A stretch of 64,000 nucleotides of DNA from Musa acuminata AAA Group (Eukaryota > Streptophyta > Magnoliopsida > Zingiberales > Musaceae), in contig NC_088359.1 of NCBI RefSeq assembly GCF_036884655.1, positions 21,255,001 to 21,319,000 on the forward strand. The letters run 5' to 3'. The position numbers and the translations under genes were made by a program. Of the stretch, positions 46,402-59,723 are shown piece after piece (the first letter of the stretch is position 1; every line of letters begins with the position of its first letter). The notes below the pieces were generated by a model that saw only the letters and a program-made list of their open reading frames with translations, was not told the origin of the DNA and ran no database searches.

Positions 46402-47406
46402 TCAAGTAATTTCAAAATAAATTAGGGGGATTTCGATTACCTCATCATTGTGGGCTGTTAAGGCGTAGTTTGCCGCCTTGCTTTTGTTGACTTTCTCTTC
46501 TTCGGAGGAGCTCGATTCATCCCAATTTTTGTTCTTCTTCTTGCGTTTAAAGCAAGTAGTTTGATTCTTTTTGCTTTTTAATTTTCGTTTCATTTGTAGT
46601 TTAAGTTCACCATCACTTGAGCTTATGCTCGAGTGGTCTTCAAATGTTCTATGTCCCAAATCCTTCCTGTTCTTTGGAAGGTTGTTTTGTTCATCATTAT
46701 CCTCATCACTTGAGTCACCGCTCAAGTGGCATTCATTTGTCCAGAGTTCCAAATCCTTCCTGTTCTTTGGAAGGTGGTTCTCAAGTTCTTCACGTGCATT
46801 GCACGTCATTTCATATGTGATCAATGAACCAATTAGTTCTTCAAGTGGAAATTGGTTCAGGTTTTTTGATTCTTGAATAGCAGTTACTTTTGAATCCCAA
46901 GTTTTAGAAAGTGAGCGCAAAACTTTGTTAACGAGTTCAAAATTCGAAAAGCTTTTACCAAGTGATTTTAAACCATTGACGACATCCGTAAAACGGGTGT
47001 ACATGTCAACAACGGTTTCGCTTGGTTTCATATGAAAAAGCTCGAAATCATGCAGTAAAATATTAACTTTCGAGTCTTTGACTCTACTAGTTCCCTCGTG
47101 CGTGATTTCAAGAGCACGCCAAATATCGAAAGCCGTTTCGCACAAAGAAACCCGATTGAACTCATTTTTGTCCAAAGCGCAAAATAAGGCATTCATAGCC
47201 TTTGCGTTTAAAGAAAAATACTTCTTCTCCAAATCCGACCATTCGTTCATCGGTTTGGAGGGAAGTTGAAAACCGTTTTCAACAATATTCCATAAATCCA
47301 GATTCAGAGAAATCAAGAAAACTCTCATTCGAGTTTTCCAATAAGTGTAGTCCAATCCGTTAAAGAACGGTGGACGAATAACCGATAAGCCCTCTTGAAG
47401 AGCCAT
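46402..47406 (-). pseudogene. gag: Copia-type Gag of element B, shortened and without a zinc knuckle
   Basis: 334 residues. The capsid part is well kept and parallel to element A Gag (NGLDYTYWKTRM near residue 17, NAKAMNALFCALDKNEFNR, FPLEELIGSLITYEM). LPKNRKDL is duplicated around an acidic Ser/Asp tract. Where element A has its first CCHC knuckle this protein reads TTCFKRKKKNKN, so only one Cys remains, and the second knuckle is missing because the frame ends early. RNA packaging by this Gag is therefore doubtful. Confidence 0.8.
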
Positions 47407-47442
47407 TTCTCTCGGGTGTAAATCCGAAATGAGAAATACCCC

Positions 47443-47454
47443 GCTCTGATACCA
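47443..47454 (-). other. Primer binding site of element B (initiator tRNA-Met)
   Basis: TGGTATCAGAGC on the element strand, two bases from the 5' LTR at 47457. Confidence 0.9.
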
Positions 47455-47456
47455 AT

Positions 47457-49911
47457 TGTTAGGATCGAGAGCACTAAGAGGGGGGGGTGAATTAGTGCAG
47501 CGGAAATTTTACAGCGATTAAAACCGAAAGCTGCGTTCGTTCGATAGAAACTATTATGATGCAAAAGCTGATTCACAGTTTGTATCTAAGTGCAGTTTGC
47601 GTCTAAGCGCAGATTGCGTCTAAGCGCAGATTGCGTCTAAGCGCAGTTTGCGTCTAAACACAGTTTGCGTCTAAGCGCAGTTTTGCGTCTAAGCGCAGTT
47701 TGCGTCTAAACACAGTTTGCGTCTAAGCGCAGTTTTGCGTCTAAGCGCAGATTGCGTCTAAACGCAGATTTACGTCTAAGCTCAGATTGCGTTTAAGCGC
47801 AGTTTGCGTCTGAGCGCAGTTTACGTCTAAGATCAGATTGCGTCTGAGCGCAGTGCAGTTTGCGTCTAAACGCAGTTTTACGTCTAAACACAGTTTTACG
47901 TCTAAACGTAGTTTTACGTCTAAACGCAGTTTACGTCTAAACGCAGTTTTACGTCTAAACGTAGTTTTACGTCTAAACGCAGTTTACGTCTAAACGCAGT
48001 TTTACGTCTAAACGTAGTTTTACGTTCAAAAGTAGTTTACGTCTAAAACACAGTTTTACGTCTAAGCAGAATCAAGACGTAAACGTAAACTGCAAAGAAA
48101 CTTGTTCGCAGAAATCAGTTTGCAGTTATAAACAGAATCAAGACGTAAACGTAAACTGCAAAGAAACTCGTTCGCAGAAATCAGTTTGCAGTTATAAACA
48201 AAATCAAGACGTAAACGTAAACTACACAGAACCTTGTTCGTAAAAGCGCAGAAGACAGTTTGCAGTTGTAAATGAAATCAAGACGTAAACGTAAACTGCA
48301 CAGAACCTTGTTCGTAAAAGCGCAGAAGACAGTTTGCAGTTGTAAATGAAATCAAGACGTAAACGTAAACTGCACAGAATTCGTTCGTAAAAGCGCAGAG
48401 AGCAGAGGCTAAGTAGGAGGTTTGCAGTAATGATAAAGTGCTCAAAATAAACGCAAACCAGAGATTTAGAGTGGTTCGGTCAGTCTTGACCTACTCCACT
48501 TTTGGCTTCCTCCACCGATGAGGTCACCGACGTCAACTAGAAGCCTTCCTTCAATAGGCGAAGGCCAACTACCCTCTTACAGATTCACTCCTTTTGATGG
48601 GCTTAGGAGACAACCCTTACAAATGTTTTCTCTCCTCACTTTACAACTCAAACTTGAAGAACAGAAGGAGGAGGAAAACTAGCAGTTTTGAGCTCTAAGA
48701 ACCACTGAAAAGATCAAGATTTCAGCTTGAGTTCTTCTTCTCTCAGTGCTGAATGGGTGGGGTATTTATAGGCCCCAACCCAATTCAAATTTGGAGCTCA
48801 AAACGATCAAATCCCGGAATTCCGGGATCAGGCGGTTGCACCTCCTGACTGGAGAGGTTGCACCGCCTGGCAGAGCTCGAAGACCGAGCTCAGGCGGTGC
48901 CACCTCTCTGCCAGGGAGGTTGCACCGCCCAGTCTTGCTCGAAGACTGAGCCCCAGGCGGTGCCACCTCCTGGCTGGGGCGGTTGCACCTCCCAGTCTCG
49001 CTGGGAGACATAGCTTGGGCGGTGCTACCTCTTGGCTGGGGCGGTGCCACCTCTTTCACTATTTCAGCTCACTTGGTTTGGCTCCAAACTTGGCCCAAAC
49101 CAGTCCGAACTTGGGCCTAATTGACCCCTACTTGGGTTATAGGATTAACACCTAATCCTAACCCTAATTAATGTGCTAACTATGATTTTAAAGACATTTT
49201 CTAAGCTATTACAAAGTCCGCAAGTCAAGACTTCTTCTGGCGAGCTTCCGGCAAACTTCCGGCGGTCTTCCGATGAACTCTCGGAAACCATTCTGCGGAC
49301 TCCCGGCAAGCTCCTAGACTTCATGATTTGTTCTTAGCGAGTTCCAACGAGCTTCTTCGGCAAGCTCCGATCTTTCTCGGCGAGCTCCGCGAACTCCCAA
49401 CGAACCTTCGGACTTCCGTCGAACTCTCGAACTCGCAACAAATCCATCGCGCTTGACTCCGATACTTTGTTTCGCTTTATGTCTTCATCGTTATCATAGT
49501 TAATCCTGCACAATTAAAACAAAACTTCGATCGAGACAATTAATCCTAAGCAATTAACCAAGTTGTCCGACATGTCATTGGTCCCTCGACGCTTCGTCCG
49601 ATTCTTCGGCGCATCGTCCTTTCCTGCAGCCTATTGCCCAATCGGCCTGTTGACTCCGCAACTCCGATATCCTTGGCACAATACCCGCTCTTCTTGGCCC
49701 GATGCCCGAGTCCACGGCCCGAAGCCTTCTGTCGATACGTCGACCGATCCACTGGCCCGACGTCCAATCTTCTGACATGTTCCTCCGGCACAACATGATG
49801 TTCCTGCTTTAATTGTCTCATCCTGATCAAAGCATCCTGCGTCACTCAAAACGCAGATTAAATCATAAACATATATCAAGTAGTTTCATCATCAAAATAC
49901 GAGATTCAACA
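47457..49911 (-). repeat. 5' LTR of element B
   Basis: 2455 bp partner of 41266-43701. It has one additional 17-bp unit near 47615, the TATA box at about 48764-48770 (minus strand), and GC-rich repeats at 48826-49055. Confidence 0.93.
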
Positions 49912-49916
49912 CTGCG

Positions 49917-51010
49917 GAAACAATCCGAGAAGTCGAGGAGCTTGCCAAAGAAGCTCGTCGGAACTCGCCAAGAGGACCGTCGTAAGTCCAAGAGTTTGCC
50001 GGGAGTCCGCCGGAGTATCGCCGAGGATTCGTCGGATGTTCGTCGGAAGTTCGCTGGAAGCTCGCCGGAAGAAGCAATTGATGCACCGGAACACGATCTG
50101 CAGTATTAATATCTTAATTATCGTAGTTAGCAATCTGCAGTATTGATATCTTAATTATCGTAGTTAGCATGTAGATTAAGTTAGGATTGGGAGGTGATCC
50201 CATTAACTTAATCTGAAGCCAACTAGGCCCTTGGCAGACCCAAATTAGGCCGAATGGATCAGCCCATTCAGACCCAGAATTCCTAGCCAGTGGTAGCACC
50301 GCCAGAGCCGGCGGTGGCACCGCCCAAGAGACTCGGTCTCTCAGGAGTTTTGGGCGGTAGTACCGCCCTTGTCAGGTGACGATACCACCCCTGTCAAGCG
50401 GTGGTACCGCCTGAGCTCGATCTCCGAGCGATGTCAGGCGGTAGTACCGCCCAGATTGAGCGGTAGTACTTCTCAGTGACAGATGACAGACAGTAGTACC
50501 GCCCAATTATGGCGGTGGTACCGCCAAGACCCTAGAAATCTTAGAATGAACACTTTTGAGCTCCGAATTCAAATTGATTGGGGCCTATATAAACCCCATC
50601 CGTTCCTGCATGAAAGGGCACCGAAAACTTGCTTTTATTCTGAGTATTTGAGAGCTTAAAAGTATTGTAAAAGGCTAGAGTTCCTCTCCCTTTTTTATTT
50701 CTAAGTCTTGATCATTCAAGAGAGGAGTGAAAACTTATAAGGGTTGTCTCTAAGTCCGTCAAAAGGAGAAAAACTGTAAAAGAGTGGTTGACCTTCGCCC
50801 GTTGAAGGAAGGCCTCTAGTGGACATCGATGGCCTCATCGGAGGAGGAAGCTAAAAGTGGATGTACGTCAAGATTGACCAAACCACTTTAAATCTCGATT
50901 TGCATTTACATTATGCTCTTTATCTTAACTGCAAACTACCTCTATGGCTTTATATCAACTATAGTTACGTTTGTTCTCTTTATATCAACTATACTTCCGT
51001 ATACGTTCAG
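49917..51010 (+). repeat. LTR C, right fragment
   Basis: Continues 41074-41265 after the element B insertion. It has GC-rich palindromes such as GGCGGTAGTACCGCC and GGCGGTGGTACCGCC (50290-50525), a TATA box GGCCTATATAAACCCC (about 50583-50598) and the leader phrase GAAGGAAGGC, as in elements A and B but in the opposite orientation. Similarity fades after about 50940, before the 17-bp array and LTR terminus expected there, so the right end is lost or too diverged. No second LTR or interior is present. Confidence 0.75.
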
Positions 51011-51408
51011 ATGAACATTTCTTACATGTGTTGGTAATTAATATTGCTACTACTACAACACTATTTTAACGATTCTAATTTATTGTAAGACCAGTTTATT
51101 ATAATGTGTTTGTGAGTTCAGCAGCTGCATAAAATGGACCGAAGGAAAGATTTGGAGTGATTAAATGCCTCCAAGAAATCAACAACTCTTCCTAATTGCT
51201 TGAAGTACAACTATAAACTAATGCGGTATGGAGACTTGTTCAAGCTGTTCTTGATCAATTTCTTCTTCTTATTTATACTGGTTTTTTTGTTCTCAAAACG
51301 ACTATTTGATTGAGGAGGTTCCAAATACAATCACAGTTGCATGTTGGAGAGTGTTTTTTTTTTTTTAATTATTGTTAGACTGGGGAGATTTATAATGAAT
51401 GGATTTGT

Positions 51409-51505
<97 letters not shown>

Positions 51506-52730
51506 TTTTTAAAATATCATATTTTTCATTATAAATTTTAATACAATATGTATATTCCTTTTTTAAATAATATTCTCGACACATGTCATTATCATAAACA
51601 TCCATGTAGAACATCTTTTGGAACTACTTTTAGTTAAATAATACGCATAAAATATCTAAAATATTGTTAATATTTTTAACATCATAATATAATTTTTAAA
51701 ATAATTATATATATTATAAAATTAATAATTTACTTATCATAACTAACATAATTGCATGTAAATAAGTTTTTTAGATTCTTAGTGTTGAAAATGATCAATT
51801 ATTATTAGGTTTGACTCATTTTTACATTACTTTACAATTGAATCTTCGAGGTGGTATGTTGTTTTTGAAGAATTCTTCACAACCCTAACATCACTCATAA
51901 GACTAGTGCTCTAGTTTAAGAACATACTGAGAAAATCATTTCGATACTCAAGTTAATAAGATATTTTTATATGATATAAAAAAAGAGTTTAACATATGAA
52001 ATCATAAGGTCTCCTATTTACAAAGAAGGAACAAGTGAATAAAAATATTATAAATAATATTCTTTATATCGTATTCCCGATGGATAGATATGATCGATTG
52101 AATTCTATATATCGAATCTCCGATCGATTGAGAATGTTGATTATATTAAAAATGATTATATATATGTTGAACTTAAAATTTAAGAGACGAATATAAAAAT
52201 CCCTTATTTGGGGGTAATATATATATATATATATATGTAATATTATAAAATAAAAACATTAGTTGCTTGCCGGAAGAGAAATGAAATGAAAGAGTAGTGG
52301 GAGGAGACCAATTGGCCTTCAATTATGCAACAGCTCATGATGGATTCTCTTAGTCATGCTATCTTGCAAGACATGTCATCGATGTCTTCCTAAATATTCT
52401 AATCTCATAACTATCTTATTAATCTTTTGACGCATTCTTAGCTTTTAAGTCAATCATATGATAATTCGGATCAGATTAATCAGCATCAAGATTATCACCG
52501 TCGGAATCCGACGGTGCCGATCCGCCCACCGACATGAGTCCGGTCACCGGACGGTGCCCATCTCTGTCGCTTTCTGTCTCCGTTCTCTTGGTTGGTTCTA
52601 CAGCAGCGGCAGCAAAAAGCCCTCTTCTCTCAGCTCACAGTAACAGGACAGTAATCATTTCTTACCGTGATCGAGCATCTACTACCCGCCCCGATCATCG
52701 AGATCGGAATGTGATGATTGTCCTCTTTAT
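51011..52730. other. AT-rich intergenic DNA upstream of the SRF gene
   Basis: No gene seen. It holds the AC/AT microsatellite at 51409-51501 and a short TA run near 52210-52236. Confidence 0.5.
51409..51501. repeat. Compound microsatellite (AC)n(AT)n
   Basis: Eleven AC units followed by about 35 AT units with no interruption. Confidence 0.97.
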
Positions 52731-52944
52731 CTTCTATAAATTCTTGGCTTTTGGATTCTTCTCCCTCGTCGTGCCAGCTTGCTTCCCTTCCTTCCTCTTT
52801 TCGGTGAATAATAATATATAGCAGAAATAGTCGAATTATTGGCATTATTATTGTTGTATAGTGTAGCCACAGCAGAGAGTCGAGGGGAGGGGGGGGAGAG
52901 AGGGGCTTGTCTGTTCCTGTAATCCTTGGTGCCGAGTGGGGAGA
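52731..52944 (+). promoter_or_regulatory. Core promoter and 5' leader of the SRF gene
   Basis: A TATA-like CTATAAAT at about 52734-52741 lies 210 bp before the ATG. A GA-rich leader with a G-run (about 52880-52900) precedes the start codon. The transcription start is not known. Confidence 0.45.
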
Positions 52945-55900
52945 ATGGCGAAGGCGAGAGGGAGAGAGACGCTGGCGATTGGGGTTCTCTTCGCCTGCAT
53001 TTTGGTCGGCAATCCGGGAGGTGTCGGTGGCGCCACGGACCAGAATGACGGTGAGTGGTTTCAGATCCTCAGCAGCTTTTTCCTTTCTTTTTCTTGAAAG
53101 AAAAAGGGAGCTTCTTTTCTTCTCCTTTTCTTTTGGGTGGAATCTTTTTCGAGTCGGACTTAAGGTTAGATTTGAATGGAAAGATAGAGAGGATCGCCGC
53201 ATTAACATGTTGATGCTGAATCTTGGTTCTTTTTTTATGTGGGCATTGTCTAAAAGGCGAAAATTCGTGTTCTTGATCCTTGTTCTTGCCTTCTTTGCTG
53301 GATTTTGGGATCAAAGATTTGGGTACCTTTTGGTTTATGGTGGGTGGTAAACGCTGGAACTATTTATGTAGATTTTGGTTGGATTTGAAGGAAGATCTAA
53401 CCTTTGACGGAAAAAAGAGAGAAGATACGTTTCCAAACAAGGGGAGATGCCTTGATTTCTTGTTTGTGGGTTTAGGAGACAGAAGAGTGCTTCTACTTTT
53501 CAGGCGAATTTTACCCTTTGCTAGATGTTCCTGGTGTTTTGGCCTGCAACCCTGAGAAATGTAAATGAAAACCGTCCCGATTGCAACTGCATCACTCTCT
53601 TTTAAATAAAAGTTGCAATGAGCTAATTGAAATTGCCAATACTTCTGCTTCAATTTTTTTTTGCTCTTATCTTGAAAGCATTGGTTCCTACTGTATGTAA
53701 TGAAGGGCATAGTCTGAGATTCACGATTTGCTAAGTTGAGTACTAAATTTTTTTGTTGTAATGTTCCATTTGCAGTTTCAACTCTCAATGTCCTGTTTAC
53801 GAGCCTGAATTCACCATCTCAGCTAACCGGCTGGATTGCAAATGGTGGTGATCCCTGTGGGCAATCATGGCTGGGTGTTACATGCACTGGATCGGCCATT
53901 ACAACTATGTGAGGTTTCATCAAAGTGGAATTGATGTTTGGAGATGTTGCTAATCCCTACTTTATCTGATACATGTTTCCCTTTTGGACTATATCAGCAA
54001 ATTATCTGGGTTGGGACTCTCTGGAACACTAGGCTATAATTTGCAAACCATGACTTCACTGGCAGAACTGTGAGTTGGATAACTCTTCACTGTGTATATG
54101 TATTTAGAATTTGGAATTTAATTTCTTGATATTGACACAGTGACATGAGCAATAATAATATTGGAAGCGGAGGCCAGTTACCTTATAATCTTCCTCCAAA
54201 CCTCCAGAGCCTGTAAGTTACCGTGAATGTGGATAGCATCAACTGTTTTCTTGGTTTCTTGTGACTATTTTATAAGGATAACATGTGCAGAAACCTTGGC
54301 GGTAACCAATTTTCTGGAAATATACCTTATTCAATCTCCCTGATGGTGACACTTAAATATCTGTAAGTGGCTTTGTAATTCCATTACTGATTATTAGATG
54401 CTTTCAAACTAAACCAATTTCTGATTGATGTAGAAATCTTGCTCATAATCAGCTACAAGGAAATCTGACCGAAATGTTTGGAGGCCTTACTAATCTCACA
54501 ATAATGTAAGTACAACTTGTACTTTCTTGGCCTTGTTTTACTCATTGTTTCATAAAAAACACCTGTCCAATCATCAACCTTTCGGTTTGCCAGAATTTTT
54601 TTTTTCTGGAACACCTATTTCTGAATATTAAAGCTTGCATTTGGTGTACCATGTCACATTCTTAAATTCAGTTGCAGAGCTTGGGCTAAATTTCATGTTC
54701 TGGAAAATTATTGAAAATGGTGAATGATAATTTCTAGAAGGTTCATTGTTTTTGCCAATTTGTTCATTTCACCAGCAGATATTCCTGCTAGAAACTGATA
54801 GGCGATTGATGTTGCACTGATGTTTCCTTTGATGACATTATCCAAGTGAATATCTAAGTTAAAGATTAAGTTCTTCTTACTGCAGGGACCTGTCCTTCAA
54901 TCAACTGACTGGTGATCTTCCGCAGAGCTTCAGCAACCTATCAAGTTTGACAACCTTGTATGTTGAATATATTTATTTCTAACATGTTTTCATAAAAAAG
55001 GTACTCATGTTAACATCCATTTACATTATGCAGATATTTGGAGAACAACCAATTTACTGGCCACATAGACATCCTTGCCAATCTTCCCCTACAAGATTTG
55101 TAAGTTTGTATACACAGAAATGTCCCTGTATAATAGAAATAGTTTGCATATTGTACACTTTTTACACATTCTTGCTTTTAGGAATGTGGCAAATAACCGC
55201 TTTACAGGATGGATTCCTGATCAGTTGAAAAAGATTAATAATCTTCGGTGAGTACTCATTGTTTTGTTGGCATAAATGATGACCTAATAACCATGTAAAT
55301 TTCCATATAAAAGCCTCATGTACTTATCTTATATTTGTAGTACTGATGGTAACTCATGGAGCTCAACACCAGCACCTCCACCACCACCTTATAGGCCTCC
55401 TCCACCAGGTCGAAAAAGCAACCCAGGCCAACATTCTGGTGGAAGTAACAAATCATCTGGTGGCGGAAATAACTCTGGTATAGGTGCTGGGGTTATAGCG
55501 GGAATCGTCATATCTGTTTTGGTCGTAGGAGGAATACTTGCATTTTTCTTGATGAGGAGGAAATCACAAAAGCATTCAAAGGAAGAAATTTTTGAAAAAG
55601 ATCCGCCTTTTGCCCCTCTTGCTTCCAATGATGCTAAAGGTAATTGGACTCGTATAAATGTATTTTCTTTGGATTATTTTATTTTATTTTATTTATTATA
55701 CACATGAAGCATGTGATCTGCCAGCCTCTCTTCAATCAACTGCTGCCTTTAATTTGCATTTCCCACTTGAGGGCATGAGATCTGCTGTCCCATGCCATCC
55801 ACTTCATCATTGGCATCCATTTCTTGCTTCAGTTTAGCTGCATCAACCAACTAAGAGAGAATTTTTGGCAGATCTCATGCAACCACTTGCAACAAGGGAT

Positions 55901-58900
55901 GTGAGGGAGCATTTTTTTTTTTTTCAAATGTTGAACAAAGGACATTTTGGATTAATTTCTGACTCTATAATACCAATATGTTGCACAGATCGAAGTATTC
56001 CTATGTGTAATGTTGTATCATGACTTGGGATTGGACCAAATAGTTGCCTACTTATTCTGAGTGAATGTATCTTCACGCACTTTTAACGAAGTATTAACAT
56101 GTACAAACTTATTAACTTCTCTGAACATACAAGGCCCGAAAGTTCTTTAGCTGAATGACCACTCAGCTGGGCCTTATAATTTATTAGAGACCTGTAACAG
56201 ATATTTATCTGATGTATTTTTTTAATTTCATTTTTTAGATTTATGTTTTAATGACTAAAAACTCTACTTTTGAACAAGAATAATAATTTTAAAGCTATAT
56301 AGCTTCGGTTTTTTTCCTTTTATTTGAGGTGTAATGTTTATGGTTTGTTGCATGCCATTCTTGATTAGTCATGTTTGTAGTGCTTTAACTTTTTTGTTGA
56401 TGAAATTAAAACTCATCTATTGTTAGGCTACACCAATTGATTTAGATGGTTGATTTCTAGTTGTGTAAAGTTCTATTGCATAAGTTAGCCACTGATATAA
56501 AGCATCGGATTCCCTTTACATGTTGGTTAAATCTATAGAAAGCATTTGATAACACACATTTGGAACCTGTCAATGTTATATAACATTATAACCTCCAAAA
56601 GATAAATTGCCAACTAGATCTTTCTTTTTCACTTCATCGGAGCACGTTCTTTTTCAAAGTTCATCAATCCTTTTAATAGCTGGTAAAAAGCAAAGGCTGC
56701 TAAGTACAAGTAACGAGGTAGCCACTTTTCTTTTCACATAAACTCCTAACATGCATATAACTCAGGTAACTATCATGAGGTCGCCTGATCTGGAAGCATG
56801 ATGAAATCATTCATAAATGCCTTTCATCCCATTTGACTTACTAAAGAAGGTAGAATTGAAATATAAAGGTGCAGAGGCACCAATACTCCAAGAACTTTAT
56901 GTGATGGCATTGGGCACCATTTATTTAGGCCCTATGCAATTAAGGCTGCTGACCTGGTACAAGCGACCATTCATCAGGACTATTTGCTTGTCTCACTGTA
57001 TCAGAAACTGGCTGGTTTTTTGGGAGAAATGTTGACTTAAGAGGTTCCCTATTAGAATTACTTGTATTGGCAAAATGTGCAGTTTGAAAGAACATCAATG
57101 CATTTTGGTTAAACGTTTGATGAAAGCTTTTCTTACTTGTTGTCTATTAGGATTCATATCAAGACTTTTGGACCATAAAATTTGATGAGTTGGACAAGTG
57201 TTGTAAACATGTTGTAGGTTAAATTCTTAAATAGATAACTCATGACAAATATCTAATCATAGTAGACTCAGTGACATTCAAAACATCATAAGCTGATTTC
57301 AGTCTTTGGCTTTTCATTTGTGCCTGTTGGTCTTTAGTTTTAGATTTGTACCAGACAAATTTTAAGATACTTTCCATGTGAAATGAACATTAGCTATTCT
57401 TTTCACTGTTATTAGGTAATTAGATTTCTGGTTCATACTATGTATTATTTTTTTGCTTATTGTTGAACAATCTTTTATAGAGATGAAGACAATCCAGGCA
57501 TCCTCTACATCTCATACAGCAATATTGCCACCACCTGCTCCTATAAGCCTTAAACCTCCACCTATCGAGAGGCATAAATCATTTGACGAAGATGATTTCT
57601 CAAACAAGCCTATTGTGAAGAAGGCTAACACAACACCAATAAAGGCAGCTGTTTATTCAGTAGCAGATTTGCAGATTGCCACAGATAGCTTCAGCATAGA
57701 TAATCTTGTAGGTGAAGGCTCTTTTGGTCGTGTTTACAAGGCACAATTTAGTGATGGAAAGGTAATATTTACTTCAAATGAGAGTGTTTCTATCCTTACA
57801 TTGATCTTGATTCATTTTTATCTTTTCTTTCTCAACTAAGCATCTCTGTTATTTAGGTTTGAATAGCATATTTCATGTGAGGTGTCTGTTTCTCTTGGAA
57901 AAGGAGACTAACTTGGGAGATGAAACATTGGAGATATTTTATCATTAAAAATGAATCATATTAATGGGGAGTATTTGTTGTCACTAGAAGCAGCATCAAG
58001 TTCTGCAGGATGGCTGCAAAACTGATGGAACAACCATGCCAACTATATTGACAAATCAAAACCAAGTAGCATAAATTTCAAAAATAATTTTCTAAAAACA
58101 CAAACAACCAACTATTTCTTTCACTTTCTAGCAGGTTCATCATCAATAATAAATAGAGATGGCATGTCTAATAATAGCTCATGAATTTTCATATTAGTAA
58201 GTTAATGCACTTCTATAACGACAGTAGAGCTCATGAATCATCATGCACAAGAAAGCACTTTAATTTTTCTACTGCAGTAGTAGTGGTTGTCATGTTCTTG
58301 TAAAATACTCGCTTACCTAGTTACAAGCTTCTATTGAGTTTCCATAGTAATATCCTTTCTTTTTTTCAATATGTTCATGAGACAAATTTTCTCGACGATG
58401 TAACTGAAAATTAGTTCTTGGAGATATTACTGCCCCTTATGTCCATAAATAAACATGTACTTCACAACACTCTCTTCATTAATGTTTTCTGCTCTTTGAA
58501 ATTCTGTATAATAGTAGCTTCTTTCAGGAATTTAGGAACTGAAGATAAATACTATTTGTCTGTAGATTATGGCTGTGAAGAAGATAAATTCTTCAGCTCT
58601 GCCCAATCAATTACCAGATTGCTTCATTGAACTGGTTTCAAATATCTCACGTCTGCATCACCCAAATTTGTGTGAACTGGTAGGTTATTGTTCTGAACAT
58701 GGGCAGCATCTACTGGTATATGAATTTTACAAGAATGGCTCGCTGCATGATCTGCTTCACCTCTCAGATGAATACAGCAAGTCATTGAGCTGGAATGCTC
58801 GTGTCAAAATAGCCCTTGGCACAGCACGAGCATTAGAGTAAGTGAAAATATGTTCTTCTTTTTTTGTCTTTTTGTTAAACCTGATTTTTTTTGTTTCTGT

Positions 58901-59669
58901 GGTTGACAAAATCATATATGCCATTTGATCAAGAAATTACTTCTAATCTTGCTTCAGGCTGGCTAGAAATATTCTCTGAGAATTTTCTTGTGTTGACACA
59001 GATGTCTTCCATCAACAAAATCAATGATCTCATTTCTCATCATTAGACTTAGAGAATCATTATTCTGACTCACAATCTTTACAGTATTGCATTTGTCTCT
59101 TGTATGGTGTTTTTGGCCTTCCTGAACTATTCAAGTACATGTTTGGACCATCTTCTCCGTGCAAATTTTTTAGGACTTAACATTGCCTTACATGATCAAC
59201 CCATGAATCTTGTTCAAAGCTAGTAATGTCTTGTGGAGAAATTCAGCCATAAAATTGGACAAGTTTGCTGGTTCTACAGAAACTGTCTTATTGCAGAAGA
59301 TTTCAATGGCTATGACAAACTTAATGGTTGACAGTCATTTTTTCATCTTAAAGAATGTCAAATTTCTCACAACCAGATAATAGTTTAATTGAGTACTCAG
59401 ATTGAAGTATGTTATGTTAAGTTGAGGATTTGAATTGGTAGCATTAGTTATACATTTCTGCTGCTCTCTCGTACCCATTAGCAGTATTATGTTAAACGTC
59501 TTATCCTTTTTGCAACGAGGTTCTTCTATCTCACCTTTTTTTTTAAACCAACGAATAAACTATTTCTTTCAAGCAAAGTTTGAAATATCGTACCGTACCG
59601 ACGTTTCGATAGTCGCTTGGTATGGTACAATACTGTATATCGAGCGGTATACCATTTGGTATACCGCTC

Positions 59670-59723
<54 letters not shown>

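Larger units (their letters stand above)
41266..49911 (-). mobile_element. Gag-only copia-type LTR retrotransposon (element B), decayed interior
   Basis: Flanked by CTGCG (41261-41265 and 49912-49916). LTRs are 41266-43701 and 47457-49911, nearly identical apart from one 17-bp repeat unit. The PBS is at 47443-47454. One Gag frame (46402-47406) lies beside the PBS; the other 2.7 kb (43702-46401) is AT-rich and non-coding. It is related to element A by LTR start, arrays and Gag, but lacks ORF2. Confidence 0.9.

Noticed and set aside
51341..51614. Open frames on both strands rich in Ile-Tyr and His-Thr
   Set aside because: They are translations of the AC/AT microsatellite.
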